Positions 33,572 to 45,125 of a stretch of 64,000 nucleotides of DNA are shown here, in pieces. The DNA comes from Pyrenophora tritici-repentis (lineage: Eukaryota; Ascomycota; Dothideomycetes; Pleosporales; Pleosporaceae): contig NC_089393.1 in NCBI RefSeq assembly GCF_003171515.1, positions 496,001-560,000 of the forward strand, in the 5' to 3' direction. The notes below the pieces were generated by a model. That model saw only the letters and a program-made list of their open reading frames with translations. It was not told where the DNA came from and searched no databases. A program made the position numbers and the translations under genes. How positions within the stretch are numbered: the first letter of the stretch is position 1; every line of letters begins with the position of its first letter.

Positions 33572-34398
33572 TTTGGGGTATGCAAGGAAGATTATCCGCG
33601 GAGTTTTGAGTGTGTGCGAGGTTGATGGTGTATCCCTTAGCTACAGTTGGTGTCTTGATGGTGGCATGGCGGGGTTTTATCGGCGATGCGGGGTTGTGGA
33701 GACAGCTCAACCAGGCAAGTCACTCGGTGGTCTGGCCGCATCATCGTGAGTCTTCCTTCGGCGATTCACCGAATGCCACGGGAAGCTCTAGGCAATGCCT
33801 GGATCGCCAAAAAACCTGGATAACGCGGCGTCGAGGTGACTATAAAGGGAGAGTCGTGGCACGATTCCATGGCGGGGATCTACAGGGTCTGAGCTAGCTC
33901 GGAACTTGCCTGTTGAGCTGCAGATAGCTGCGCAAGCTGATTCATGGCCGTTACGACGACTCGTTGGAGTCGGAGAGCGGAGTAAATCCCTTGCTTCTGT
34001 ATCATGGGAAAATCCGCATTGAGACACCGAAAACCGTAGATCTCAGTCAGACATGGCATTGCCAAGACTCCGATTTTCTCCCGCCGATGTCGGATATGGT
34101 GGAAGATTGAGCTGGCCTTGATAGTTAAGATTGGGATAGTGAGAACTTTACTCCGTTTCAACGAGTGGGAGACAGCACAAGTGACGCTCTAGATGAAACT
34201 AAGGTAGGCGCCCGAATTGTGCTTGATGCTGCCCAGATGCAGAACAGCGAGGTGCATAAACCCCTAGTAACTCCGGTGACGAGGTAACAAAGTTCAAAGG
34301 CGGTAAGAGGGCGCCAACGCGTATCGGAGCCGGTCTAGCGGTCTAGCGATGGACCCCGCGACGCTGCATACGCCAGCAAAAAACATAAAGCACACCAT
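33572..34398. other. Spacer upstream of methionine synthase
   Basis: Divergent interval between the SDR and methionine synthase genes. Short ORFs only, no recognised gene. Confidence 0.5.
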
Positions 34399-34482
34399 CC
34401 GCCTTTGCTTTTCTCCTCACACCCCTCCCTCCCTCCCCTCCTCCTCCTGCAACCAGTTCCTCATCTTACTCTCCCTCCCTTC
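34399..34482 (+). promoter_or_regulatory. Pyrimidine-rich core promoter of methionine synthase
   Basis: CT-rich tracts (for example CCCTCCCTCCCTCCCCTCC near 34,424) 35-120 bp before the ATG. Such CT boxes are common just above transcription starts of highly expressed filamentous-fungal genes. Confidence 0.45.
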
Positions 34483-34515
34483 ATCACACAAGTCCATTGG
34501 ACTAGCACAATCACA

Positions 34516-36917
34516 ATGGTACACTCATCAGTACTCGGTTTCCCCCGCATGGGCGCGGACCGTGAGCTGAAGAAGGCCAACGAAGCTTACTGGGCTGACA
34601 AGCTCTCGCGGGACGACCTCATCAAGGAGGGCAAGCGTCTGCGATTGGAGCACTGGAAGATCCAAAAGGATGCCGGTGTCGATGTCATTCCCAGCAACGA
34701 CTTTGCTTTCTACGACCATCTCCTAGACCACATCCAGCTCTTCAACGTAAGTTCATCTGACGCGAATAACAAGCACAATTGTCTAACTATTCCAGGCTAT
34801 CCCAGAGCGCTACTCCAAGCACTCCCTCCACAAGCTCGATGAGTACTTTGCCATGGGCCGTGGCCACCAGAAGGAGGGTGTCGATGTCCCCAGTCTGGTA
34901 AGTCGAAACAGTCAGGCACAACAAAGAGCAATCGCTAACACTCATACAGGAAATGGTCAAGTGGTTCGACTCAAACTACCACTACGTCAAGCCCACCTTC
35001 CAGGATGGCCAGAGCTTCCAGCTTGCCGAGAACCCCAAGCCCGTTGCTGAGTTCCTCGAGGCCAAGGAGGCTGGCATCGTCACCCGCCCTGTCCTCATCG
35101 GTCCCGTCTCCTTCCTCGCCCTTGGCAAGGCCGACCGTGACCAGACCGTCGACCCCATCTCTCTCCTCGAGAAGCTCTTACCCGTATACGTTGAGCTCCT
35201 CCAGAAGCTGAAGGAGGCTGGTGCCGAATACGTTCAGATTGACGAGCCTGTTCTCGTTTACGATCTGCCCCAGAAGGTCAAGGACGCCTTCAAGCCCGCA
35301 TACGAGAAGCTCGTTGCCAGCGGCCTTCCTAAGCTCATCCTCGCCACCTACTTCGGTGATGTTGTACACAACTTGGACGTCTTCCCCAGCCTGCAGGGTG
35401 TTGCTGGTATCCACATCGACCTTGTCAGGAACCCTGAACAGCTCGACCAGGTCATCAGCAAGCTTGGCTCCAGCCAGGTTCTCTCTGCTGGTGTTGTCGA
35501 CGGCCGCAACATCTGGAAGACCAACTTCAAGAACGCCATTGAGATCATCGAGACCGCCGTCCAGAAGCTTGGCAAGGACCGTGTTCTCGTCGCCACTTCC
35601 AGCTCGCTTCTCCACACTCCCCACTCTCTCGACAGCGAGAAGAAGCTTCCCGAGGAGGTCAAGGATTGGTTCTCCTTCGCCGTCCAGAAGGTCTCCGAGG
35701 TTGTCGTCATTGCCAAGGCTGTCAACGACGGCCCTGCTGCCGTCCGTGAGGCACTCGAGGCCAACGCCAAGTCGATGCAGGCTCGCGCCTCATCGGCCCG
35801 CACCAACAACAAGGCTGTCAAGGACCGCCAGGCTAGTGTCACCCCCGAGCAGCACGAGCGCAAGTCTGCCTTCCCTGAGCGATATGCTCAGCAGAAGAAG
35901 CACCTCAGCCTCCCCACCTTCCCTACCACTACCATTGGATCCTTCCCTCAGACCAAGGAGATCCGTATCTCGCGTAACAAGTTCACCAAGGGTGAGATCA
36001 CCGCTGAGGAGTACGAGAAGTTCATTGAGAAGGAGATCGACGATGTCATCAAGATCCAAGATGAGCTTGACCTTGATGTCTACGTCCACGGTGAGCCCGA
36101 GCGTAACGACATGGTGCAGTACTTCGGTGAGCGCCTTGACGGTTATGTCTTCACCACCAAGGGCTGGGTTCAGTCTTACGGATCTCGTTGCGTCCGTCCT
36201 CCGATCATTGTCGGTGACATCTCCCGCCCGGCTCCTATGACCGTCAAGGAGTCCAAGTACGCTGCCTCGGTATCCAAGAAGCCCATGAAGGGTATGCTTA
36301 CTGGACCCATCACCTGCCTCCGATGGTCCTTCCCCCGTGACGATGTCCACCAGTCTGTCCAAGCTCAACAGCTTGCTCTCGCTCTCCGCGACGAGGTCGT
36401 TGACCTCGAGGCTGCCGGCATCTACGTCATTCAGGTCGACGAGCCTGCTCTCCGTGAAGGTCTTCCCCTCCGTGCTGGCACTGAGCGTGAGAAGTACCTC
36501 TCATGGGCCGTTGACTCTTTCAAGCTTGCTTGCGCTGGTGTCCAGGACTCGACTCAGATACACTCCCACTTCTGCTACTCTGAGTTCCAGGACTTCTTCC
36601 ACGCCATTGCCGCGCTTGATGCCGACGTTCTGTCCATCGAGAACAGCAAGAGCGACGCCAAGCTCCTCAAGGTGTTTGAGGACAAGGCCTACCCCCGCCA
36701 CATCGGACCTGGTGTCTACGACATCCACTCCCCTCGTGTTCCTTCCGAGGAGGAGATTAAGGACCGCATGGCGGAGATGCTCAAGTACCTCAAGCCCGAG
36801 CAGCTCTGGGTCAACCCCGACTGCGGTCTCAAGACGCGTCAGTGGAAGGAGACCAAGGCTGCGCTGATCAACATGGTCAACGCGGCCAAGTTCTACCGCA
36901 AGAAGTACTCTTCTTAA
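34516..36917 (+). CDS. MET6: Cobalamin-independent methionine synthase (MetE type)
   Basis: Exons 34516-34746, 34796-34897 and 34950-36917 give 766 aa, the family's normal length. The enzyme transfers a methyl group from methyltetrahydrofolate polyglutamate to homocysteine, making methionine in the cytosol. Both halves are present: an N-terminal domain starting SSVLGFPRMG, and a catalytic C-terminal domain from TTTIGSFPQT. Zinc and homocysteine ligands are seen in HSHFCYSEF (His and Cys near residue 650) and NPDCGLKTR (Cys near 735), plus QVDEPALREGLP. Codon use is strongly biased to C-ending codons, as in a highly expressed gene, and this creates long shadow ORFs in other frames. Confidence 0.98.
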
Positions 36918-38330
36918 ATTCTTCTGCCATTTGGCATAAATTTGTGACTGTGTTTCATCAACGCAGTCACGTCCGAGCAGCATATCAACTTACTGCCGTG
37001 TAATGTGTGTAATGAATAGTTATGATACCCAAAAGTTCAACCTGCACCATGGGTCATTTAGGGGTGCAAAATGGAGAGAGGTCTGGGGTGAACGATCTCA
37101 ACATGGGCGTTCATCATCATCATCAAGCAGCAGGGGGCTGGCTTTGGCGTTATTTGGGGCCTTTATTTAGGCATGGCATGGCATGGTCGTTATGACGGAG
37201 CCCGGATGGTGCATGTTAGAATAGAGGACCTCATCTGAATGAGTAGTACCAAAAAAATCTATCAATGTTTGCATCACATCCATCTTGACATATCAGATTG
37301 CAGCCATAGTTATATCCTTGTCATGTATATATTCTTCTGTTGATAGTGATGAACGATGGGTTGGTGACATGGCCATTACGTGTTGTCGTGTTCTTACATG
37401 TAAGTGTACGTCACAGCAGGACGAGCAGTATTGTATTTGCTTTTGGTGGACCCTTTGGAATTAGGAGGCGTGATACAGACGTACGAGGGTGCCAAGGAAC
37501 GTCAAAACTACATTCTGCACGAGGATATTGTTCAATGGACTACATGCGTGGCGATGCAGCTGGAGTTTGCAGTATCAGTGGATCTGACATGTTCGTAGCG
37601 TTGAGGGCGACTAGAGCGCAATTGGCAATGGCCTGATGTTTATTTCCTGGCTTGCGCGTGGAATCGGCTGCTCTTGCCTTGGTGGAGAGAAAGAGGCCGG
37701 GTGGGGCTCCGCTCGTGCGGTCATACCGACTGTCAACCAGCCTCCCTTTCATCACGCGTGCACCGTGTTGCAGCATAATCCCTACTGTACACTGTAGATG
37801 CTATTTACAACTCCGAATGCGATAATGATTTTACGCGTTGCTGTGATGGCCAATGATGAAAAGGTTGCGATGAACATGTTCACATGTGATGATGCGCAAC
37901 AAGGCACGTGCGGACGGTTCGTTGCCCTGCGCGACCCTGTTTACCAACCCACTTGGCGGCCGCAATCAGGGCCAAAAGCACATTCCGAGCCCGTGTGCCC
38001 CAACACGGCATGCTCTGCTGATTGGACGCCTCCACGCAGTTTCAACCCAAGTACGGGCGTCAGGGTACTGCGTTGCGCAACTGCGGAGAGCTGGAAGGCT
38101 GGGCCTCTGTGTTGATGACCCGGGTAGCCAGCCACCTTGACGGCCCCGTGCATGAACTGCAGATCTGATTCTGCCCCTCTAGCCTTTCATCTACGCCATT
38201 GAATTCAGTAGTGTCGTCGCTACTACTCTCTGTGCGACGTCGTCTTGCAAGAAACAGCAACGTGGTTCATGGGTCGTTTGTTGCACTGTTTGAGGTGAAC
38301 GTCCTCTTCCAGTCAGCACGACTCACCACC
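36918..38330. other. 1.4-kb intergenic stretch
   Basis: The 3' flank of methionine synthase and the promoter of the Kelch gene. GGCATGGCATGGCATGG near 37,170 is a small direct repeat. No gene is seen. Confidence 0.5.
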
Positions 38331-41300
38331 ATGTCTTCACGCAAACTGCTGTCCCTTGAGGGACGAATACGAAGCATGTCAATCCTCCATCTGGCGCTCA
38401 TCCTCTCTACCGTCGCAACATCTGTCGCCCAAATGCCTTACAACCCGACGCGGATTCTCCAGAACAACGATACCCTCTATGTCTTCCGCCCATCGTCCCA
38501 GTCGACTGCTCAGTTTCAGTTAGATAGCGTCGATATTTCGTCCAAGCTTGTGGCCTCGAATCTCCCCTACAACACGATATCTTCAACCCTACCTTTCCTC
38601 GACGACACCACGCCGCGCGCCTTTACTCCGATCCTCGATCATGACGGGAACTTGACTGTGTATGCTGGCGACTGTACTTTGGGGGCAAGTGGAGGACAGA
38701 TATGGAGTTTTACGTCGGGTGGAAATGGAAAGCCCAGCTGGAGCAAGGAAAAGGTGTCTGTCGTGGACGGTTCGCACACTTCCATCATGGGTGCCAATTA
38801 CCTCAGTGGTGGAATGTCCTTTTCATCTGTCGTAGGCGGAAAAGCTAGGAACACTGGAGCATACTTCTTTGGCGGCATGTGTCCCAACCAAACCGAGTCC
38901 GACAGCAAGTGGCAATCTGCGGCCAACTACTCCAACCTCATGGTCACTCTCCAGCCCGATGGCTCCGCCAGTCAACCCCTCAACTTAAAGCTGGATATTT
39001 CATCAAGTCGCGGACCACCGGTACCAGAAGCTGGCTTCACCATCACTGGCCTACCACCAACCTTCTCAGATCGGAGCGACGGCACGCAAATTCAACAACA
39101 GAACTTCCTTCTCATTGGAGGACACACCAGTGCTGCCTTCATCAACATGTCGCAAATTGCCTTGTTCTCGCTCCCCGAACAAGGCTGGACCTTTGTCGGT
39201 GTGCAACAACCCGATACATCTCGTAAAGATCTGGCGGTCCGAGCAGACGTCTCTACCGTCGATCCTCGATCAGGTCATACTGCTGTCATGAGTGAAGATG
39301 GGAAACAGATCATTGTCGTTGGTGGCTGGGTTGGCGACGTCAATACACCGGCAGAGCCTCCACTCGCGATTCTTAACATCGCCGACGGCTATGGGGGTGA
39401 TGGTAACTGGCAATGGACAGTACCTGTTACGAATGGTGCAGGGCTACCGAAGGGCTCAGGTCTCTATGGTCATGGTGCGGCCATGCTGCCAGGCGGCGTA
39501 ATGATGATCACTGGGGGTTATACTATTTCACCACCTAGCACGCGGCGCGCAAGGGCTATTTCAGCCAAGGCCAATACTCTCACCTACTTCTTGAACGTCA
39601 CTTCCAGGACCTGGATCGCCGATTACATGCCTCCTCCAGGCATGTTTTTCGATTCAGCCAACAGCGGGCTGTTATCTACCACAGCACAAAAAGCCGGCTT
39701 GGGAGTTGGGATAGGTATTGGACTGGCCGCTGTATGTGGCCTGTTTGCCTTTTACATCTGGTATACAAGGCGTCTCAAAAAGCAACGAGATATCCGCGAG
39801 AAACAACTTCAGAACTTATCATACAACACGCACAGATATAGTCCCGAAGACTACTCACCAGGCTTTGACGGCCGCATTGGTCACTCTGATCCTTTGGATC
39901 GCCTTCCAGATCCGAACGGCCCGTACTACTTCCCGCCTGGCACTCAGGGAGGTCAAGGCTGGAAAGCCACAAGTCGGGGAGATGTTGAGAGGACCGGGCT
40001 GCTAGTTGAGATTCCAAGTCCGACGCGCGGACTGCGACGTAATCTGGGCGGTAGACCCTATTCCATCGGTAGAACTCGTGGTCCGGGAGGCATACACCCG
40101 ATTGACGAACTTGAAGAAGATGCCGAAGACGATTCTGGCCACGACAATGCTTACCAAACTGAAATGACCGAAACGCGCCCCAGGTCTAGGGCGAACATAC
40201 TAGATAATGCCCCGATTCTTGACCCTTTCATCACCTCTCGCGCCAATGCCCAACGAGATCTCTTCTCCACGCCACATGGTTTGTCTGCAATTCAAACTTC
40301 TGACCTCAACGGAAACCAGGGATCCGGACGTATCAGTCTGAACATGGCAGGAAGGATATCACCGGAAAAGTCTACCTCTGACCGTACCGACTCCAACTTG
40401 AGCGAGACTAGTGTTCATTCTTGGACATCTTCTCATGCTGGCGTAGTGCGCAGTACTTCAATGCGATCGAGCGCCATGATGGACATGGTGACTGCCAATC
40501 CCTTCAAGACGCCAGACGCAAGCCCGACACACGAAAAAGTCAAGAGGACATTCGAAACTGGCCTTTCCCGTGATGATGTTCCGCAAACTGTCAGCATTGA
40601 ACCAGATGGCGTTCCCCATTATAACACCACCTCTTCCTTTCCACGTCTTCAAGCAGAAGGCCAGGCGTTATTGGGAGGCAATCCTGAGCGATCAAGACCA
40701 GACACAGGTTCTTCTAATTCAGCACATCGCCACACAGAAAGCGGTGGTAGTCAAACTGTGACAACGACTCCAGCAACATCAGTTGGGTTAGATTCGGCTG
40801 CTATCGCACAACCAGCAGCAAGAGTGCGCAGGATGAGCTGGCTGGGAAGTGTTCGCAGAGTATTAACAAGATCCGCCTCGAGCGCCGAGCGTAGATCACT
40901 CGCTGCCACAATGACCTACCACGAACCCTATAGAGACGATCCCATCTCCCCCATCGAAAAGACCCCAGCCTCTGCAAGAAAGTCCTTCCCAGCAGCAACA
41001 GCACCACCCCGCCGAGCCGCCTCCGACGCAAGCTTCTGGCGCAACCGCCGCGGCCAACAAGACTGGCTAGAAGACGAACAAGACTCAACCTGGCGCCGAA
41101 CGGCCGGCGACGACTGGGGCACCCCCGAAGACATCGCCATGGCGGAACGCGAACGCGCACGACAAGAATGGCGCGAACGAGGAAACCTCCTCGTCAACAT
41201 CAACAACGGCGATCGCCTACCCACCCCCCGCACACCAATCAGCCCCGACCAACTCGGCATCCCGCCCATCCTTGACCGGCCCTGCACCCCCGCCAGCGAA

Positions 41301-41741
41301 GCAGACTGGGACGTTGAAGCCGCCGTCGAGCGCCGCGTAGTCCAAGTCATGTTTACAGTTCCGAAATCTAAACTCCGCGTTGTCAACGCTGACATCGATG
41401 GCTGTAGTATCATGTCCGTCCCTACTCGTGATGCTGGTGGTGGTGGTGGTGGTGGCAGTGATGATCGCACTGCTCCCCCGGAGTCTGGCAATGCTACCGG
41501 TTCGCCAAGTCGTGTCAAAGATCTCGCGGGGAGGTTTGAGCAGTTGAATTATAATAGTAGCCCGCGTACGTTGCCAAGGCCTTCGCCGTCGAATTCTATC
41601 AAGTCGATGAAGATTAGGCAGAAGGGGAGTTCGGCGTCGTTGGCGGCCGGGCAGATGGGTGCAGGTACGGGTGCGAGGGGGAGGGGGGTGAGAAAAAGGA
41701 GTGGTGGTGGTGGTGGTGGTGATGGTGAGGCAGGGGAGTAA
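38331..41741 (+). CDS. Kelch-repeat single-pass membrane protein
   Basis: Single exon. The ATG at 38,331 lies in a good context (CACCATGT) and gives 1,136 aa. An alternative ATG at 38,376 would put the signal peptide (MSILHLALILSTVATSVAQ) right at the N-terminus. Residues about 35-450 form a Kelch/galactose-oxidase-type beta-propeller with repeats such as QIIVVGGWVGDV and GVMMITGGYT, and several N-glycosylation sites. One TM helix follows (about 457-480, GVGIGIGLAAVCGLFAFYIWY) with a basic stop-transfer RRLKKQRD. The cytosolic tail of about 650 residues is disordered, rich in Ser, Pro and Arg, and ends in Gly runs from GGT repeats. The layout suggests a surface sensor or cell-wall-linked polarity protein. 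Function is unknown. Confidence 0.85.
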   Translation: MSSRKLLSLEGRIRSMSILHLALILSTVATSVAQMPYNPTRILQNNDTLYVFRPSSQSTAQFQLDSVDISSKLVASNLPYNTISSTLPFLDDTTPRAFTPILDHDGNLTVYAGDCTLGASGGQIWSFTSGGNGKPSWSKEKVSVVDGSHTSIMGANYLSGGMSFSSVVGGKARNTGAYFFGGMCPNQTESDSKWQSAANYSNLMVTLQPDGSASQPLNLKLDISSSRGPPVPEAGFTITGLPPTFSDRSDGTQIQQQNFLLIGGHTSAAFINMSQIALFSLPEQGWTFVGVQQPDTSRKDLAVRADVSTVDPRSGHTAVMSEDGKQIIVVGGWVGDVNTPAEPPLAILNIADGYGGDGNWQWTVPVTNGAGLPKGSGLYGHGAAMLPGGVMMITGGYTISPPSTRRARAISAKANTLTYFLNVTSRTWIADYMPPPGMFFDSANSGLLSTTAQKAGLGVGIGIGLAAVCGLFAFYIWYTRRLKKQRDIREKQLQNLSYNTHRYSPEDYSPGFDGRIGHSDPLDRLPDPNGPYYFPPGTQGGQGWKATSRGDVERTGLLVEIPSPTRGLRRNLGGRPYSIGRTRGPGGIHPIDELEEDAEDDSGHDNAYQTEMTETRPRSRANILDNAPILDPFITSRANAQRDLFSTPHGLSAIQTSDLNGNQGSGRISLNMAGRISPEKSTSDRTDSNLSETSVHSWTSSHAGVVRSTSMRSSAMMDMVTANPFKTPDASPTHEKVKRTFETGLSRDDVPQTVSIEPDGVPHYNTTSSFPRLQAEGQALLGGNPERSRPDTGSSNSAHRHTESGGSQTVTTTPATSVGLDSAAIAQPAARVRRMSWLGSVRRVLTRSASSAERRSLAATMTYHEPYRDDPISPIEKTPASARKSFPAATAPPRRAASDASFWRNRRGQQDWLEDEQDSTWRRTAGDDWGTPEDIAMAERERARQEWRERGNLLVNINNGDRLPTPRTPISPDQLGIPPILDRPCTPASEADWDVEAAVERRVVQVMFTVPKSKLRVVNADIDGCSIMSVPTRDAGGGGGGGSDDRTAPPESGNATGSPSRVKDLAGRFEQLNYNSSPRTLPRPSPSNSIKSMKIRQKGSSASLAAGQMGAGTGARGRGVRKRSGGGGGGDGEAGE

Positions 41742-41986
41742 GGCGGTCGTGCTCTTCTGCTTTCAATGTTCTTTTTCATATTTTCGACAAGAATTTGCTA
41801 GTCATGCACAGCGGTATAGTGGTTTTACCGCGATAGGCGTTCGTTTTCTTCAGTCAGAGCGATACCTCAGGATGTGTTATGTAGGGGGTTTTATTATTCG
41901 GGTTAGATATTTTATTGCATGGGGGGGAGGGCAACGTCTGTGGTTATGATGACGATGTTGATGTTGATGTTACGGGGAAAATATCA
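41742..41986. other. Kelch gene 3' flank
   Basis: Short spacer between the Kelch stop codon and the target duplication of Copia-1 (TTATA at 41987-41991). No feature is seen. Confidence 0.5.
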
Positions 41987-41991
41987 TTATA

Positions 41992-42179
41992 TGTTGGTAG
42001 GCCTTGTACGATCGTACGGGTGAATAACAACAACGAGGTTCTTCTGGTGACTGGTATTGGTATTGATCTTCTACGAACATAGCTGCTACGAAGGTACACC
42101 TAAGCTCTGCGCAAGGTGGGCCGAAGTCGGGCCGAAGTGTCAAGCAGCCGACGTCTCTACCGATACTCACGATTCGACA
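41992..42179 (-). repeat. Copia-1 3' LTR
   Basis: 188 bp. It reads TGTCGAATCGTGAG...CCTACCAACA on the element's own strand. On that strand an A-rich tract (AGAAAAGACTTCCAA) precedes it as a likely polypurine tract. Confidence 0.93.
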
Positions 42180-43545
42180 TTGGAAGTCTTTTCTTTCTGG
42201 ATAGCTAGTAACTCTGCTTGTATCGGTAGTGACAGTGTGTGTAGCATCAAACATCAAAGCTTGTCGGCCTCTGCACCCATCCATCTACTCGGACTGTCAG
42301 CTTGTTGCCGTCAATAAAGCGTTCAAGAGCGCGGTTTGGCGATGCCTTCGTGAAGGCGTCAGCAGGATTATCGTCACCATTGATCCAGCGGATCTCAGTG
42401 ATCTCGCGACGCTCATATGATTGACGCAGCGCCATGATGTCGATCATAAGACGCTTCTCCTTCGTTGTTCCAAGCTTAACGAGGCACTCGTACAAGGAGT
42501 ACGAGTCTGTACAGACAACCAAGGGAACCTCAGGTATTCTAAGTCGTTCTGTGACTATTCTTAAGGTAGTGGCAATAGCGATGCCTATATCAAAGCCGTT
42601 GACCATGCCATAAATCTCAGAGGCTAGTACGCTCCTTGTGACGCGCTTACATTTTGTAGAGCTGTAGTGGATTATGTTGCCTTGGATTGTGAAGGTGTTA
42701 GCGTCAATAGACTCGTTGACGAGCATGAGGACAAAGCCGAGCTGTGAGCTGAGGTCCTTGTTGTTGGCAAAGGAGCCGTCTACGAAGACCATCAACTTAG
42801 CCTCCGTGAGATTGACAGTGATGTAACGGAGGCCACGATCGAGGTTCTCTATCTGCCACTTCAGGCGCTTGTTGAGTGCCTTGATGTCCTCATCTGATGG
42901 TTGCTGCGCCTGAGCGGCGACGGACAGATCGAATGACGCCTCTGGTTGGCATGTTGATGCGATGTACGCTCCGCGGGCGCGCTGCTCTGTGTACTGTTGC
43001 GCGCGGTCGGGTGCCCTAACGTCCACAAGTTTGATCTTTCCTCCTTGTCCTTTCTGCCTAAGGTTCAGAATTGGTTTGCTAGCGTCGATCGTGAGTGTAC
43101 ATCCATTAAAATCCAATTGAATTTCTGGTGTAAGGACAGACTTTGGTTTCGATCTAAACTCTGCCTTCTGGATCTTTTTCTCTTCAAGTAACGAGAACGC
43201 GGGTGTCCCAAGCATGAGAGTGTCATCTGTTTGCATGCCAACGATGCCGAAGATGCTGGTGTCGCTGTTTGTGATTAACAGGCATGGGTCGTACGTAGAT
43301 GTTGCCATGTCCAGTTCCTTGCAATGGTGCCCATGATAGGTTGTCCACCAGTGGACTCCTGCCTCTGCGATTCCATACAGTGGCTTGATCACATGGAGTA
43401 GCGTGCCCCTCGGATATCGTGGTACCAGCTCAGTAGGAAGATGTGCGAGTATCGTCCTCTTCAGGGTTGTCTGCGCCTGGGGATACGCCTGCGTGATATC
43501 ACGGAGCTCTATGTTCATTCCGCGTTGTACCATCTCGGGCGCCAG

Positions 43546-43646
43546 CAGTGATCGGAATGGTCTGGTCTGGTCTGGTCTGAGGGTACAGACCAGACCAGAC
43601 CAGGTGCTTACATAAGGACCGGTCCGACCAGACCGGTCCGACCAAC
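43546..43646. repeat. hAT left terminal and subterminal repeats
   Basis: The TIR is followed by three GGTCTG units, then CCAGACCAGACCAGG in the other direction, then two GACCGGTCCGACC-type units. The right end (about 46,490-46,612) mirrors this arrangement. Confidence 0.8.
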
Positions 43647-44967
43647 AAGACCGCCAAGAATGAGGCTGAAGCAAAGAAGGAAGCCGAGGAAATGTGTTTT
43701 ACTACTGACTGTCAATCTAGTCGTCTTCGTTCTCACTATCCTCGATATCGCTGTTCCCCTCAGCTTGGGGCTTTCCATACCAGGCCCGGAGACACTCGCA
43801 CGCTTCTATAATATCTGCCTTCAGCCTACCACGGCGATCGACGATAGTAAGCTTCGCGCTACTAAAAAGACGTTCGCATTCATCCGACATAGGCGAGATC
43901 GCAAACATGTCTAGAGCGAAGCGAGCGAGATCTCGTTGGGAGTCGTAGCGAGATAGCCAGTACGCAATAGCCTCATTGCAACCTGCCTCTTCGTTATGAA
44001 GCCGGTCAGTAGAGATGTATTGTTCATACAAATCAGTTGTAGAAACTGGAGCGTCTATTCGAATGCGCTTATGTTCCCGCTGGCGATCAAATGCTGGGTC
44101 AGGATCTCTCTCCTTCCTGGCTGGTGGTGGCAGCATCTCGACAGGGTACCTTCCCTTATACTCTGTCTCCCAGAGATGCTTCACCGCTAATTGTGCGTTT
44201 TCAAACCACCTCTTCTTCTCTTCGTCGCCATGAAGAACCCACTCTTGCCTGAACCATCCCCACTTGCGATATGGATCAAGGATTTGAGCCGCATAATATG
44301 CCGGTGGAAGGTCAGTATCTTCAGGGAATCGATTTTGCCAATTCAGCTGCTGATTGTTATAGTACTCAACGCACTTTAACCAAGCAGCATCAGCGCAGCC
44401 TTGAAGGTACTTCCATGTAAAGTTGTTATCGTCCTCAGTGTGGATGTCGTGGTAGTGATCCTTCGTCTCGCTTATCTCCCGGAGAAGGCAGTCCAAAGTT
44501 GAAAACCAGTCCGCAAGTGACGTCTTCTTACCTTCAGAAAGCAAAGTTGCAGCATAGAAGTCTTTGAGAGCGAGTTCAATCTTTTCAAGCTCAAACCAGT
44601 GCTGTCCATCAAGCTTAAAGTTCGCGATCCCTACGGAGCCCTTTCCAGGTACATGACGAGCCGAGAAGAGCTCTAAACGTTCTCGAACATTTAATGCACG
44701 TGTAATCGAATAAAACCATGAGTTCCAGCGGGTCGAGTTGTTCTGGATAAGCTCAAGCCCGTCGAATTGCGAAAGATCTCCGCCGATAATAATTGTAGCA
44801 AACTCCTCACGCCGTTGTGGAGTAAGCCTGATGTATCGCACCAGGTTGTGAAGACGACCCAAACATCCGAACTTCTTCCAGAGCTCTTCCACCTTCGTAT
44901 AGTCGCCACGTTGATGATGCTTCTCCAGCTTCGCAAGATACTTCTCACAGTTTCGCCCCATAAGGAA

Positions 44968-45125
44968 CAGAGATGTCAACAAGCAAGTCAAGCTGGCTTG
45001 ATTCTTATCGATTGCAGATCACAGACCATTCTCTGGGACGTGCCACTGTGCACGAGCCTCTATATTGTCTGTGATCTGCAATCGATAAGAATCAAGCCAG
45101 CTTGACTTGCTTGTTGACATCTCTG
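44968..45125. mobile_element. MITE-1: 158-bp foldback element in the hAT transposase
   Basis: Two perfect 59-bp inverted arms starting CAGAGATGTC surround a 40-bp loop. It is flanked by the 8-bp duplication ATAAGGAA (44960-44967 and 45126-45133). TIR start and duplication size fit a non-autonomous hAT. It has no coding capacity. Confidence 0.93.

Noticed and set aside
35178..36983. Long ORFs in other frames and on the minus strand of methionine synthase (up to 339 codons)
   Set aside because: They are shadows of a highly codon-biased gene; composition is Ser/Arg or Leu/Val runs with no domain.
40801..41518. Minus-strand ORFs opposite the Kelch tail
   Set aside because: Arg/Leu-rich antisense shadows of a low-complexity coding region.
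38331..41741. Galactose oxidase enzyme
   Set aside because: The Kelch propeller is present, but I see no copper-site Cys/Tyr motifs of galactose oxidase, and the TM plus tail layout differs.
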